A DNA stretch of 64,000 bases from an uncultured Maribacter sp. (GCA_947498505.1 CANMKG010000004.1:241098-305097); one strand, 5' to 3'. Counted from the stretch's first letter, positions 1 through 9,940 are shown. Made by a program: numbers and translations. Notes: generated by a model from the sequence alone, not told the origin.

Positions 1-533
1 ACTTTTTTGAGTTTTGGTTCGAAATAATATCCGTAAAACCGTTTGACATAAAAGTCTTTTTCGTGTTCTTTGGTTTTTTGATAAATAACAATTGAATCGT
101 TTCTCCTTGTTGTTTTCGATTCGTAAGGTTGATAACTATAGCTTGTCTCGTAAACAAAACTTCCTAAATTCTTTCGAGACGAAATTAGTTTTCCATTAGT
201 CTCATATTTAAAAGTGGTTGAATCCTGTCCAACTGAATCTATTATTTTAATCATTTGATTTTTATTGTTGTATCGAAATAGTTTGATTTTTTCAATCCGT
301 TTTCTTTTTCGTGTTTTACGATTGTAAGAAGCACTATATTTTGTCGAGCGTATTCTTTTTCCAGTTCGGTCAAATTCTATGATTTCGGACAAGTCTTTCG
401 GAGAATTCATATAAACAAATTTTTTCTTTACTTGTCGGTTTGCATAAATACTGTCAGGTTGCCATTTATTTTCAATTTGTCCAAAACTGCATATTGGAAT
501 AGAAATAAATAATAAAAAAAGAAGTCTGTTCAT
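1..533 (-). CDS. hypothetical secreted protein, partial (C-terminus runs off the window)
   Basis: Open minus-strand frame from ATG (533-531) to the window edge; begins MNRLLFLLFISIPICSFGQIENKWQPDS..., a signal-peptide-like N-terminus. Absent from the ORF track because its stop is outside the window. Confidence 0.6.
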   Translation of the reverse strand, partial: MNRLLFLLFISIPICSFGQIENKWQPDSIYANRQVKKKFVYMNSPKDLSEIIEFDRTGKRIRSTKYSASYNRKTRKRKRIEKIKLFRYNNKNQMIKIIDSVGQDSTTFKYETNGKLISSRKNLGSFVYETSYSYQPYESKTTRRNDSIVIYQKTKEHEKDFYVKRFYGYYFEPKLKK

Positions 534-839
534 TCTATTCAGTTCGGTTTTTCTCAAATGTGTGGCAACAATTGTATATAATCAACTAGTTGATCATATA
601 TCTATTATAGTCTAAATATAGAAATATTACTGCAAATGCCCGTAATTGCTACCCTTTAAAAAGTATTAATCGTATGCTATGCGTATATTATACGTTTGTA
701 AACGGTTGTATGCTCACCTTTTTTTCTCGCTAAAACTATCGATTAATTACGCACAAAATCGGTAAGCTGTTTAGGGTGCTTAAAACAGTTGTCGAACTTT
801 TTTTACACTTCATCTGCAATTTATTCAATAAACGAAAAT

Positions 840-879
840 ATGCTTGTTTTCAGCGACTTAAGTGCTTTTGAACAAGCAT
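840..879. repeat. 9-bp inverted repeat ATGCTTGTT...AACAAGCAT upstream of the 915 ORF
   Basis: Perfect arms at 840-848 and 871-879 with a 22-nt spacer containing the palindrome ACTTAAGT. Confidence 0.6.
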
Positions 880-914
880 TGTAAGGTTACTTTATAGTAT
901 AACAACCCCAAGTT

Positions 915-1172
915 ATGAAAGCTATATTAACCTTATTTTTAGTTCTTTTTTTAGGCTTTAGCGCACTTGCTCAAAACCAAAAAACTTATGATAAAGTGGA
1001 TACATTTAAAATGGATATTGTTCTGGGCACTAGCAATAGTAGTGCTGATACTAATTTTCAAAGTACGCGTACTGTTGAGAAAAAAGTAGCACGTTTATAC
1101 AAGTTTAAAAATACAAGAATTAAAAAAGCCCTAGCTTTTACCACAAAAAGAAACAAAGCCAAAATGGCATAA
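915..1172 (+). CDS. small secreted protein of unknown function
   Basis: 85-aa ORF with clear signal peptide (MKAILTLFLVLFLGFSALAQ) and a basic C-terminus. Confidence 0.65.
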   Translation: MKAILTLFLVLFLGFSALAQNQKTYDKVDTFKMDIVLGTSNSSADTNFQSTRTVEKKVARLYKFKNTRIKKALAFTTKRNKAKMA

Positions 1173-1182
1173 ATTATCGCTT

Positions 1183-1290
1183 ATGATACTATACATTTTA
1201 TTACCGATTGCCGTTATTAGTACTGCTATTTTTTTATCACTGATAAAAAAGCCAACATTGAAACCTATAAAGGTTCGTGTAAAAAAATAA
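1183..1290 (+). CDS. putative 35-aa single-pass membrane microprotein
   Basis: ATG 1183 to TAA 1290: MILYILLPIAVISTAIFLSLIKKPTLKPIKVRVKK; one hydrophobic helix then a basic tail; 10 nt after the 915 ORF stop and before a terminator. Confidence 0.45.
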   Translation: MILYILLPIAVISTAIFLSLIKKPTLKPIKVRVKK

Positions 1291-1316
1291 ATCTATAAAC
1301 CAACTCAACTATACAA

Positions 1317-1348
1317 AAAACACTTTCCAATGGGAAAGTGTTTTTTAT
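1317..1348. terminator. bidirectional intrinsic terminator
   Basis: AAAACACTTTCC-AATG-GGAAAGTGTTTTTT, between convergent genes. Confidence 0.8.
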
Positions 1349-1368
1349 TTTAAATTAAACCAATATGG

Positions 1369-2586
1369 CTATATGGCAGAAAACTCTTTGTCAATTTCTT
1401 GAAACCTAATCACATAATTAGTTCCCTTTTTAGAATTATCTCGTGTAACCGATCCTCGTAATTGTCGCGTAAGGTTGTGTATGAGTTTTAGTCCTAATGA
1501 TTTTGTGTTTTTAAAATCTACAGTTTCTGGAAAGCCAATACCATTATCTCCAATATTTAAAACGTAGTCTTTATTAGGGTCTTTTTTTAAGGCAATATGT
1601 ATTTCTCCTTGGTCTTCATCACAAAAACCATACTTTAAGGAGTTGGTAATGGTTTCGTTTATTAACAATCCTAACGGAATAGCAGTATCAATACCTAACT
1701 TAATATTAGGAATATCTATATCCAACTTAATTTTGTTTTCTATGCCTTTTATAGATTTAATTAAAAACTCACTGAGTTCTTGAACATATGATTTGTATTC
1801 AATTTTAGAAATGTCACTTCGCATATAAAGCATTTCATGAACCATAGACATAGATATTACTCTGTTCTGGGTAGCTTTAATTAATTCTTTTGTTTTTTGG
1901 TCTTCAATGGCTCTAGACTGTAAGCTTAATAAACTAGAAACCGTTTGTAAATTGTTTTTTACTCTGTGGTGAACTTCTTGTAACAACGTTTCTTTTTCAT
2001 TCAACTCTTTTACCAAAGCACTTTTGGTACGGTATAGGTTATGATGGGTGCGTAATAGGTTTTTACCAAAAACATTTCCGAGAAGATAAATGGAAAACAA
2101 AACACTAAACAAGCTAAATACGTTTTGAGATTCTTGAGGTATTACATTGTAGGTAAATGTAAAATCAGGAATGCTTTGTGAGTAGATAGCTATAATGAAT
2201 AAAAAAATAAGATTTAAATAAATTTGACCATACTTTCTAGTGGTAACATAGCCAGCGAACACAATAAGAGGCAGGATAAAAATAAAAGAACTATTGATGC
2301 CTCCACTGTATAAAATAATGATAAAAGCACTTATAACTGCAATTATTGAAGAGGTAGTAAATGTTAGCTCTAAATTTTTATGAGCGTTAAAAGCAAACGT
2401 ATTTATGAGATTTATAACCCCGAATCCTATTAAGGTATGCGGAATTATCTCAGTTATATTGAGAAAAAAATAACAGGCGAGGCCAAAGAGAATGGCAATG
2501 CCTGACGATACGTAATTCACTTTTAAGACAAGTTTTGTTTTGTCCTTTAAGCGCTCTTGATCTATGGTTGGGTTATTTAAATTCAT
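1369..2586 (-). CDS. membrane sensor histidine kinase, HisKA_2 (LytS/HWE-like) type
   Basis: Multi-TM N-terminus; H-box EVHHRVKNNLQTVSSLLSLQSR; N-box NETITNSLKYGF; G-box DNGIGFP. Confidence 0.85.
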   Translation of the reverse strand: MNLNNPTIDQERLKDKTKLVLKVNYVSSGIAILFGLACYFFLNITEIIPHTLIGFGVINLINTFAFNAHKNLELTFTTSSIIAVISAFIIILYSGGINSSFIFILPLIVFAGYVTTRKYGQIYLNLIFLFIIAIYSQSIPDFTFTYNVIPQESQNVFSLFSVLFSIYLLGNVFGKNLLRTHHNLYRTKSALVKELNEKETLLQEVHHRVKNNLQTVSSLLSLQSRAIEDQKTKELIKATQNRVISMSMVHEMLYMRSDISKIEYKSYVQELSEFLIKSIKGIENKIKLDIDIPNIKLGIDTAIPLGLLINETITNSLKYGFCDEDQGEIHIALKKDPNKDYVLNIGDNGIGFPETVDFKNTKSLGLKLIHNLTRQLRGSVTRDNSKKGTNYVIRFQEIDKEFSAI

Positions 2587-2796
2587 AACGTGGTCAGCGT
2601 ATTTAACGGTGTAAAGCTACTTATGTTTTGGCATTAAAACCAAGAACTTTTTTCTAAATATCGCAACTTGTTTTCCAATTTGAAATGGAAGTTAGCTAAA
2701 CTTTTTAAACCTTCACTTGTGAATTTTTAATAGGTTTTAGTGCTTTTGCAACATGTTAGAATCTTAAAGTTAGGGAAATAATTGAAGGCATAAACA

Positions 2797-2825
2797 AAAA
2801 AAGGCAACAGTATTGTTGCCTTTTT
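2797..2825 (-). terminator. intrinsic terminator downstream of secA
   Basis: AAGGCAACA-GTA-TTGTTGCCTT stem with T-tract on the minus strand. Confidence 0.75.
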
Positions 2826-2841
2826 ATTCGTTTTTTGAGCT

Positions 2842-5800
2842 TTATTCTTCAATTAAAACCCATTCTCCCTTGGTAATCAGAGGTTCAGCTTGCTTATACT
2901 TTACAGTTTTACTTTCACCAGACATTACATTTTTGATAGTAACTTTATCGTTTCTACCTATTTTAGGGCGTTCTCTAGTGATCGTTTCTGTAATTTGAGG
3001 TCGTTGACCCTGTGTTTGGCCCGCTGCTCTGTTTTGCGCAGCCAACTCATCGCTATTTGGAATTTCTTCTTTAGAGGTTTTTAAATTTTCTTTTGGTCTT
3101 CTTACATTTCGTGCCTCTTGAATATTGTTTGGATTTTCGGAAGGCAACTCTCCTTTAAACAAAAAGGATACGATTTCTTTATTAACATCATCAATCATAT
3201 TTTTGAAGAGGTTAAAGGCTTCAAACTTATAAATTAACAATGGATCCTTTTGTTCATGTACAGCAAGTTGAACAGATTGTTTCAACTCATCCATTTTACG
3301 TAAATGTGTTTTCCAAGAATCATCAATAATGGCAAGGGAAATATTTTTTTCAAAATCGTTCACCAATTGTTTACCATTACTTTCATAGGCACCTTGCAAA
3401 TCGGTCACCACATTTAAAGTTTTAATACCATCGGTAAAGGGAACCACAATACGTTCGTACGTTGACGATTTGTCTTCGTAAACTTGTTTTATTACTGGAA
3501 AAGCAGAAGCCGCATTGCGCTCCATTTTTTCTTGATACGAGTCGTATGTTATTTTATAAATCGTGCTAGCTATTTCTTGAACACTAAGTTTCTCAAAGTC
3601 TGCTTCAGCAATAGGAGAGGTGATAGAGAAGTACTTGATTAACTCAAACTCAAAGTTTTTAAAATCGTTTGCACCCTTATTGGTTTCAGCGATTACCTCA
3701 CAAGTATCATAAACCATATTGGCAATATCTACTTTAAGACGTTCGCCTTGCAATGCATGTCTTCTTCTTTTGTAAACAACTTCTCTTTGCGCGTTCATTA
3801 CATCGTCATACTCCAATAAACGTTTACGAACACCAAAGTTATTTTCCTCAACTTTTTTCTGCGCACGTTCAATAGATTTTGTCATCATGCTATGTTGGAT
3901 AACTTCACCTTCTTCAAGCCCCATTTTATCCATCATTTTAGCAACTCTGTCTGAACCAAATAAACGCATTAAGTTATCTTCTAAAGAAACATAGAATTGA
4001 GAGCTTCCTGGATCTCCTTGACGACCAGAACGACCTCTTAACTGACGGTCTACACGTCTAGAATCATGACGCTCAGTACCAACAATTGCTAAACCTCCAG
4101 CGGCTTTAACTTCATCTGACAACTTAATATCGGTACCACGACCAGCCATGTTAGTTGCAATAGTTACAATACCACCTTTACCAGCTTCAGCAACTACATC
4201 TGCTTCTTTTTTATGCAGTTTAGCATTTAAGACGTTATGCGGTACTTTACGAATGTTTAACATTCGAGAAAGCAATTCTGAAATTTCTACCGAGGTTGTA
4301 CCAATTAACACAGGTCTGCCAGATTGCGATAGTTTAGTAACTTCATCAATAATGGCATTGTATTTTTCTCTTTTGGTTTTGTAAATTAAATCGTTACGAT
4401 CATCTCTGGCAATAGGTCTGTTGGTTGGAATTTCAACAACATCTAGTTTGTATATTTCCCAGAATTCACCAGCTTCTGTAATTGCAGTACCTGTCATACC
4501 AGACAGTTTGCTATACATTCTAAAGTAATTTTGTAATGTAACGGTTGCAAAGGTTTGGGTTAAGGCTTCAATTTTTACATTTTCCTTTGCTTCAATTGCT
4601 TGGTGCAAACCGTCGGAGTATCTACGACCGTCCATAATACGACCTGTTTGCTCATCAACAATCATTACCTTATTGTCCATTACTACATATTCTACATCTT
4701 TTTCAAAAAGTGTATATGCTTTTAGTAATTGACTCATGGTGTGAATACGTTCACTTTTTACAGCAAAGTCTTTAAACAACTCATCTTTAAGTTCGGCTTC
4801 TTGCTCTATTTCAAGATTTTGCTTTTCAATTTTTGCAATTTCACCACCAATATCCGGCATTACAAAAAAGTCTTTGTTTTGGTCTCCTGAAATATATTCT
4901 ACACCCTTATCGGTAAGCTCTATCTGATTATTTTTTTCGTCAATAACAAAAAGTAAATCTTCATCTACTTTAGGCATTTCACGATTGTTGTCTTGCATGT
5001 AGAAGTTTTCCGTTTTTTGAAGCAATTGTTTAACTCCTTCTTCACTTAAAAATTTAATAAGTGCTTTGTTTTTTGGAAGACCTCTATAAACTCTTAGTAA
5101 AAGAAAACCACCTTCTTTTGTATCTCCTTCTGTAATTAGTTTTTTTGCTTCTGCTAAAACTCCAGTAAGGTGCTGACGTTGTTTTTGCACAATGTCGCCT
5201 ACTTTTGGTTTAAGCTCATTAAATTCGTGACGGTCACCTTCTGGTACAGGTCCAGAGATTATTAAAGGCGTACGCGCATCATCAACAAGTACAGAATCTA
5301 CCTCATCTACAATAGCGTAATTATGTGGCTTTTGAACTAAATCTTTTGGCGTATGCGCCATATTATCTCTTAGATAGTCAAAACCAAATTCGTTATTGGT
5401 TCCGTATGTAATGTCAGCATTATATGCAGCTCTACGTCCTTCGGAGTTTGGTTTGTGGTAATCTATACAATCCACAGAAAGTCCATGAAACTCAAAAAGA
5501 GGTGCCATCCAAGCGCTATCACGTTTTGCCAGATAATCGTTTACCGTTACCAAGTGAACACCATTACCAGTTAAAGCGTTTAGGTATACTGGTAGAGTTG
5601 CCACAAGCGTTTTACCTTCACCCGTTTGCATTTCAGCAATTTTACCTTGGTGAAGTGAAATACCACCAATAAGCTGAACATCATAATGAATCATGTCCCA
5701 GGTTACTTCTTTACCAGCTGCATCCCAAGAGTTTTTCCAAGTAGCACTATCACCATCAAGCGTAACATAATCTTTACTACCCGATATTTCACGGTCAAAA

Positions 5801-6204
5801 GGAGTAGCGGTTACCGTAAGTGTAGTGTTATTTGTGAAACGTTTTGCTGTTTCTTTAACTACAGCAAATGCTTCAGGAAGTATTTCGTTTAAAGTATCTT
5901 CTGATATTTTGTAGGCTTCTTCTTTAAGTTTATCTATTTCGGCATAGATATCCTCGTTTTTATCAATATCGGTAGATTCATTTACTTCTTTAGTAAGTAC
6001 CTCAATTTTATCGGTAATTTCTTTACAGTTATCACTGATTAACTGCTTAAATTGATTTGTTTTGTTTCGAAGTTCATCATGCCCCAGACCTTCTAATTGA
6101 CTTTCAAAAGATTTTATTTTGTCTACTAAGGGCTGAAGTTCCTTTACATCTTTCTTGGATTTATCTCCAACAAAAGCCTTTAGTATTGAATTTATAAAAC
6201 TCAT
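2842..6204 (-). CDS. secA: preprotein translocase ATPase SecA
   Basis: 1120 aa; MQTGEGKTLVATLP Walker A, VDEVDSVLVDDARTPLIISGP, TNMAGRGTDIKL, GRSGRQGDPG. Confidence 0.98.
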   Translation of the reverse strand: MSFINSILKAFVGDKSKKDVKELQPLVDKIKSFESQLEGLGHDELRNKTNQFKQLISDNCKEITDKIEVLTKEVNESTDIDKNEDIYAEIDKLKEEAYKISEDTLNEILPEAFAVVKETAKRFTNNTTLTVTATPFDREISGSKDYVTLDGDSATWKNSWDAAGKEVTWDMIHYDVQLIGGISLHQGKIAEMQTGEGKTLVATLPVYLNALTGNGVHLVTVNDYLAKRDSAWMAPLFEFHGLSVDCIDYHKPNSEGRRAAYNADITYGTNNEFGFDYLRDNMAHTPKDLVQKPHNYAIVDEVDSVLVDDARTPLIISGPVPEGDRHEFNELKPKVGDIVQKQRQHLTGVLAEAKKLITEGDTKEGGFLLLRVYRGLPKNKALIKFLSEEGVKQLLQKTENFYMQDNNREMPKVDEDLLFVIDEKNNQIELTDKGVEYISGDQNKDFFVMPDIGGEIAKIEKQNLEIEQEAELKDELFKDFAVKSERIHTMSQLLKAYTLFEKDVEYVVMDNKVMIVDEQTGRIMDGRRYSDGLHQAIEAKENVKIEALTQTFATVTLQNYFRMYSKLSGMTGTAITEAGEFWEIYKLDVVEIPTNRPIARDDRNDLIYKTKREKYNAIIDEVTKLSQSGRPVLIGTTSVEISELLSRMLNIRKVPHNVLNAKLHKKEADVVAEAGKGGIVTIATNMAGRGTDIKLSDEVKAAGGLAIVGTERHDSRRVDRQLRGRSGRQGDPGSSQFYVSLEDNLMRLFGSDRVAKMMDKMGLEEGEVIQHSMMTKSIERAQKKVEENNFGVRKRLLEYDDVMNAQREVVYKRRRHALQGERLKVDIANMVYDTCEVIAETNKGANDFKNFEFELIKYFSITSPIAEADFEKLSVQEIASTIYKITYDSYQEKMERNAASAFPVIKQVYEDKSSTYERIVVPFTDGIKTLNVVTDLQGAYESNGKQLVNDFEKNISLAIIDDSWKTHLRKMDELKQSVQLAVHEQKDPLLIYKFEAFNLFKNMIDDVNKEIVSFLFKGELPSENPNNIQEARNVRRPKENLKTSKEEIPNSDELAAQNRAAGQTQGQRPQITETITRERPKIGRNDKVTIKNVMSGESKTVKYKQAEPLITKGEWVLIEE

Positions 6205-6356
6205 AATCTATAATATATTTATTTGATTTTTTAAATGGTTTTGTGCTTTAAAAAATCAATGTTTAGGTATGCATTTTTATGCTTTACCAAATATCAAAAG
6301 GTATTCCATAACTCAAAATAGCCAAAAATACCTGTTAGCCTGCCAAAATTACATAA

Positions 6357-6386
6357 AAAAAAAGCCTCCAAGGAGACTTTTTTATA
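6357..6386 (-). terminator. intrinsic terminator
   Basis: AAAGCCTCC-AA-GGAGACTTTTTT; the single mismatch becomes a G-U wobble in the minus-strand RNA. Confidence 0.6.
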
Positions 6387-6404
6387 GCAAATGTGATAAT
6401 ATTA

Positions 6405-6629
6405 TTAATATTCGTCCTCGTTCCAGAGGTAATCTTCTTCAGTGGGATAATCTGGCCAAATTTCTTCAATAGACTCGTATATTTCCCCACCTTCTTCTTC
6501 CATTGATTGTAAATTCTCTACAACTTCAAGCGGAGCTCCTGTTCGTATTGAGTAATCAATTAATTCATCTTTGGTGGCCGGCCATGGTGCATCACTTAAA
6601 TAAGAAGCCAATTCTAATGTCCAGTACAT
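6405..6629 (-). CDS. DUF2795-like acidic protein
   Basis: 74 aa: ELASYLSDAPWPATKDELIDYSIRTGAPLEVVENLQ, resembling the DUF2795 family of Bacteroidota. Confidence 0.7.
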   Translation of the reverse strand: MYWTLELASYLSDAPWPATKDELIDYSIRTGAPLEVVENLQSMEEEGGEIYESIEEIWPDYPTEEDYLWNEDEY

Positions 6630-6762
6630 GTTTATAATTAATTTTAATTTTTTGCAAAAATAATTTTTTAAAGCAAACTGCCAAGTTTTTTCAGTCGTTA
6701 TTGCGTAAAAAACTTAACAATTATGCATTTAATAAATTGATAACGAATAAAAAACGAATTTA

Positions 6763-7338
6763 TTAGCCTTTTTTCTCAGGTATCCACTTTGTTTCTTTCG
6801 CGTTTAAATCTTTAGACAATTTTCGTGCCAATACAAAAATGTAATCCGAAAGCCTATTAATGTATGCGATAACATTATTCTCAAAGGGTTCTACTTCGTT
6901 TAATGCGGTAGCAAGCCTTTCTGCTCTACGACAAACTGTACGAGCAATATGACAGTATGACACCGTGGTGTGTCCGTGAGGTAAAATAAAATGTGTCATT
7001 GGTGGGAGAGAGGCTTCCATGGTATCCATTTCGTTTTCTAAAAAGGATAAATCTTCAGAAGATATTTTTTCGATATTTAACCGACTTTTGCCATTTTTTA
7101 AAATTTCTTTTTCGGGGTCTGTTGCCAGAATCGCTCCAACGGTAAAAAGTTTGGCTTGTATTTTATGTAAAACAGTACTGTAATGCTGGTTTATCTCTTG
7201 GTCACTAATTAACCCCAACCAAGAGTTTAGTTCATCTATAGTGCCATAACTATCAATTCTAATATGATGTTTAGGTACACGAGTGCCTCCAAAAAGAGCC
7301 GTTGTGCCTTTATCTCCTGTTTTGGTATATATTTTCAT
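6763..7338 (-). CDS. cob(I)yrinic acid a,c-diamide / cob(I)alamin adenosyltransferase, PduO type
   Basis: MKIYTKTGDKGTTALFGGTRVPK, DELNSWLG, ICRRAERL-like CRRAERLATAL, YINRLSDYIFVLAR. Confidence 0.93.
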   Translation of the reverse strand: MKIYTKTGDKGTTALFGGTRVPKHHIRIDSYGTIDELNSWLGLISDQEINQHYSTVLHKIQAKLFTVGAILATDPEKEILKNGKSRLNIEKISSEDLSFLENEMDTMEASLPPMTHFILPHGHTTVSYCHIARTVCRRAERLATALNEVEPFENNVIAYINRLSDYIFVLARKLSKDLNAKETKWIPEKKG

Positions 7339-7373
7339 AGCTATAGATAAACCGTGTTAATGGTATATTTAGG

Positions 7374-7514
7374 TTAATCTTTTTTTGTTTTAGATTGATA
7401 GTTGTCCATAAATCGCTTAGATTTTCTTTTTTTAGATTGCCTTCTATTATTCATCGAAATAAAAAGATAAATTACAACCAATACTCCTAAAACTATATAA
7501 ATGGTGTTGTTCAT
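7374..7514 (-). CDS. putative 46-aa single-pass membrane protein
   Basis: ATG 7514-7512 to TAA 7376-7374: MNNTIYIVLGVLVVIYLFISMNNRRQSKKRKSKRFMDNYQSKTKKD. Confidence 0.5.
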   Translation of the reverse strand: MNNTIYIVLGVLVVIYLFISMNNRRQSKKRKSKRFMDNYQSKTKKD

Positions 7515-7579
7515 CTGAAGTATATTTAAGTGGGTTAATGTAACTTCAAAAATACAAAATTTGAATGGGTTCTTTTTTT

Positions 7580-8062
7580 TTAAGAACGAATTACAAAATG
7601 TTGTTTCTCTTGTTCTTTTCTAAAAAATAGGACTCCTTGAGAAAAAAAATCAATGGAAACTGTGACACTATCATCCATTTTTAAGGCGTTCCAACGGCTA
7701 AATTGTTGAGCACTTTTTCGGATATTATTAATAATAACTATGGTGTTTGGGTCTACGATATTAAAATTATGAGATGGGTTTTGCCAGCATATCATGTTGT
7801 AGTTTGATTTTTGGTCTGACAGGTTTTTTATGTTTTTTTGAATATTGTTTTGTAAGCTTGGGGAACATAGGTCTGTATCAATTTGAGAAGGGTTGAAATA
7901 TACATAGCTTTTTAAAACAAGATTCACGAACTTATCTTTATGAAGTTTTTTTTGACCGTAAATGCATTTAGTAATGTAGTTATATACAAAAGGGGAGTGC
8001 ACACCATGACGGTTAGTAGACTTAAGTAGAAATTTGATATAAGAAATTATACGGAATACCAT
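7580..8062 (-). CDS. truncated/degenerate SAM-methyltransferase-like protein
   Basis: N-terminal FLLKSTNRHGVHSPFVYNYITKCIY and C-terminal VTVSIDFFSQGVLFFRKEQEKQHFVIRS resemble the ends of a Bacteroidota class I methyltransferase family; no motif I (E/DxGxGxG-like) in between. Confidence 0.55.
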   Translation of the reverse strand: MVFRIISYIKFLLKSTNRHGVHSPFVYNYITKCIYGQKKLHKDKFVNLVLKSYVYFNPSQIDTDLCSPSLQNNIQKNIKNLSDQKSNYNMICWQNPSHNFNIVDPNTIVIINNIRKSAQQFSRWNALKMDDSVTVSIDFFSQGVLFFRKEQEKQHFVIRS

Positions 8063-8068
8063 TTTTTG

Positions 8069-9940
8069 CTACGCTTCAAGTAATGCGGAAAGTTCAAACC
8101 ATCGTTCCGTTTTTATGTCAATATTGGCGTTAACATCTTCTAAAAGAATAGAAAGCTCTTTAATTTTTTCTACAGATAAAGAGGTGTCTAAAAATTGTTG
8201 TTGAATTTCTTCTTTTTGTTCTTCCAATTTTTGAATTTCTCGTTCTAGTTTTTTATACTCCTTTTGTTCTTCATGAGAGAGTTTATTTCCTTTGTTATTG
8301 GTCTTCCAGTCTTTTTTTACCGCAGAGGTTTGCTCTTTTTGTTCTCTTTTTTCAATAATTTGACTGTCCTCGTAAGTACGATAGTCGGAGTAGTTTCCTG
8401 GGAAATTTTCAATCTCCGCATTTCCTCTAAAAACAAAAAGGTGATCAACAATTTTATCCATAAAATAGCGATCGTGCGAAACCACTATTAAGCAACCAGG
8501 AAAATCTAATAAAAAGCTTTCCAAAACATTTAACGTGACAATGTCTAAATCGTTAGTGGGTTCATCTAAAATTAAAAAATTAGGGTTTTGAATTAAAACG
8601 GTACATAAATACAATCTTTTGCGTTCTCCTCCACTTAATTTTTCAACAAAATCGTATTGTTTTTTACGGTCAAACAAAAAGCGTTCTAGTAATTGTTGCG
8701 CCGAGATTTGTCTACCCTTTGTTAAGGGAATGTAGTCACCAAAATCGCGAATAACATCAATAACCTTTTGTCCTTGTTTAATTTCTATTCCTTTTTGCGT
8801 GTAGTACCCAAATTTAATGGTGTCACCAATAACAACTTTTCCACTATCTGCCTTTGCTTTTCCTGTTAGGATATTTAAAAAAGTAGACTTTCCTGTACCA
8901 TTTTTTCCAATAATACCAACCCGTTCTCCTTTAGTAAAGCTATAGTCAAACTGATTTAAAATGGGTTTGTCTGGAAAAGATTTTGAAAGTTTATGAAGTT
9001 CAAGAATTTTATTTCCCATACGGGTCATATTAATTTCTAACTGAACTTCATGTTCTTTTCTTCGCTTGTGTGCTTTTTCCTTTATTTCGAAAAAATCATC
9101 GATTCTAGATTTAGATTTTGTGGTACGCGCTTTGGGTTGTCTGCGCATCCAATCTAATTCCTTTTTGAATAAAAGTTTTGTTTTATGTTGTTCTACTGCT
9201 TCCTGTTCTTGGCGGGCTTCTTTTTTTTCTAAGTAATAAGAGTAATTGCCTTTGTAAGAATACAAATTACCGTTATCTAATTCTATAATTTCGTTACAAA
9301 CACGTTCTAAAAAATAACGATCGTGGGTAACCATAAATAGTGTCATGTTTTCTTTAGCAAAAAACTTTTCTAACCATTCAATCATTTCTAAATCTAAATG
9401 GTTGGTAGGCTCATCTAATACCAATAAATCGGGTTTATTGATTAGTGCATTTGCTAGCGTTAATCTCTTTTTTTGCCCACCAGAAAGTAAACCTACTTTT
9501 AGGTTTACATCATCTAGCTTTAACTTAAAAAGTATTTGTTTGTATTGCGTTTCAAAATCCCAAGCGTTAAAACGGTCCATAGCTTCAAAAGCTTTTTGAT
9601 ACGCTTCTTCATCCTCAGGGTTATTAAGTGCTTTTTCGTAATTTTTAATCACTTTTAAAACCTCATTATCCGAAGTGAAAATGGTTTCTTCAATGGTTAA
9701 ATCACCATCAAGTTTAGGTTCTTGTTCTAAAAAAGAAACTCGAATACTTTTTCTGTAATTAACTTTGCCAGTATCCGGAGTGTCCGCACCTGATAGGATG
9801 TTTAAAATAGAAGTTTTTCCACTTCCGTTTTTAGCAATTAAGGCAATTTTTTGGTCTTTATTAATTCCAAACGAAAGGTCATTGAAAAGCACTAATTCGC
9901 CATATGACTTGCTGATGTTTTCTACGGTAAGTAAATTCAA
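8069..9940 (-). CDS. ABC-F family ATP-binding protein (Uup-like)
   Basis: Two nucleotide-binding domains (GKNGSGKTS, LSGGQKKRLTLA; GKNGTGKST, LSGGERKRLYL), linker, C-terminal coiled coil. Confidence 0.93.
   Translation of the reverse strand: MNLLTVENISKSYGELVLFNDLSFGINKDQKIALIAKNGSGKTSILNILSGADTPDTGKVNYRKSIRVSFLEQEPKLDGDLTIEETIFTSDNEVLKVIKNYEKALNNPEDEEAYQKAFEAMDRFNAWDFETQYKQILFKLKLDDVNLKVGLLSGGQKKRLTLANALINKPDLLVLDEPTNHLDLEMIEWLEKFFAKENMTLFMVTHDRYFLERVCNEIIELDNGNLYSYKGNYSYYLEKKEARQEQEAVEQHKTKLLFKKELDWMRRQPKARTTKSKSRIDDFFEIKEKAHKRRKEHEVQLEINMTRMGNKILELHKLSKSFPDKPILNQFDYSFTKGERVGIIGKNGTGKSTFLNILTGKAKADSGKVVIGDTIKFGYYTQKGIEIKQGQKVIDVIRDFGDYIPLTKGRQISAQQLLERFLFDRKKQYDFVEKLSGGERKRLYLCTVLIQNPNFLILDEPTNDLDIVTLNVLESFLLDFPGCLIVVSHDRYFMDKIVDHLFVFRGNAEIENFPGNYSDYRTYEDSQIIEKREQKEQTSAVKKDWKTNNKGNKLSHEEQKEYKKLEREIQKLEEQKEEIQQQFLDTSLSVEKIKELSILLEDVNANIDIKTERWFELSALLEA

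Noticed and set aside
2813-6472. Short plus-strand ORFs opposite secA and in adjacent spacers (2813-2998, 2890-3084, 4148-4384, 5424-5672, 5686-5892, 6269-6472)
   Set aside because: Antisense to secA or covering terminator/intergenic sequence; no coding character.
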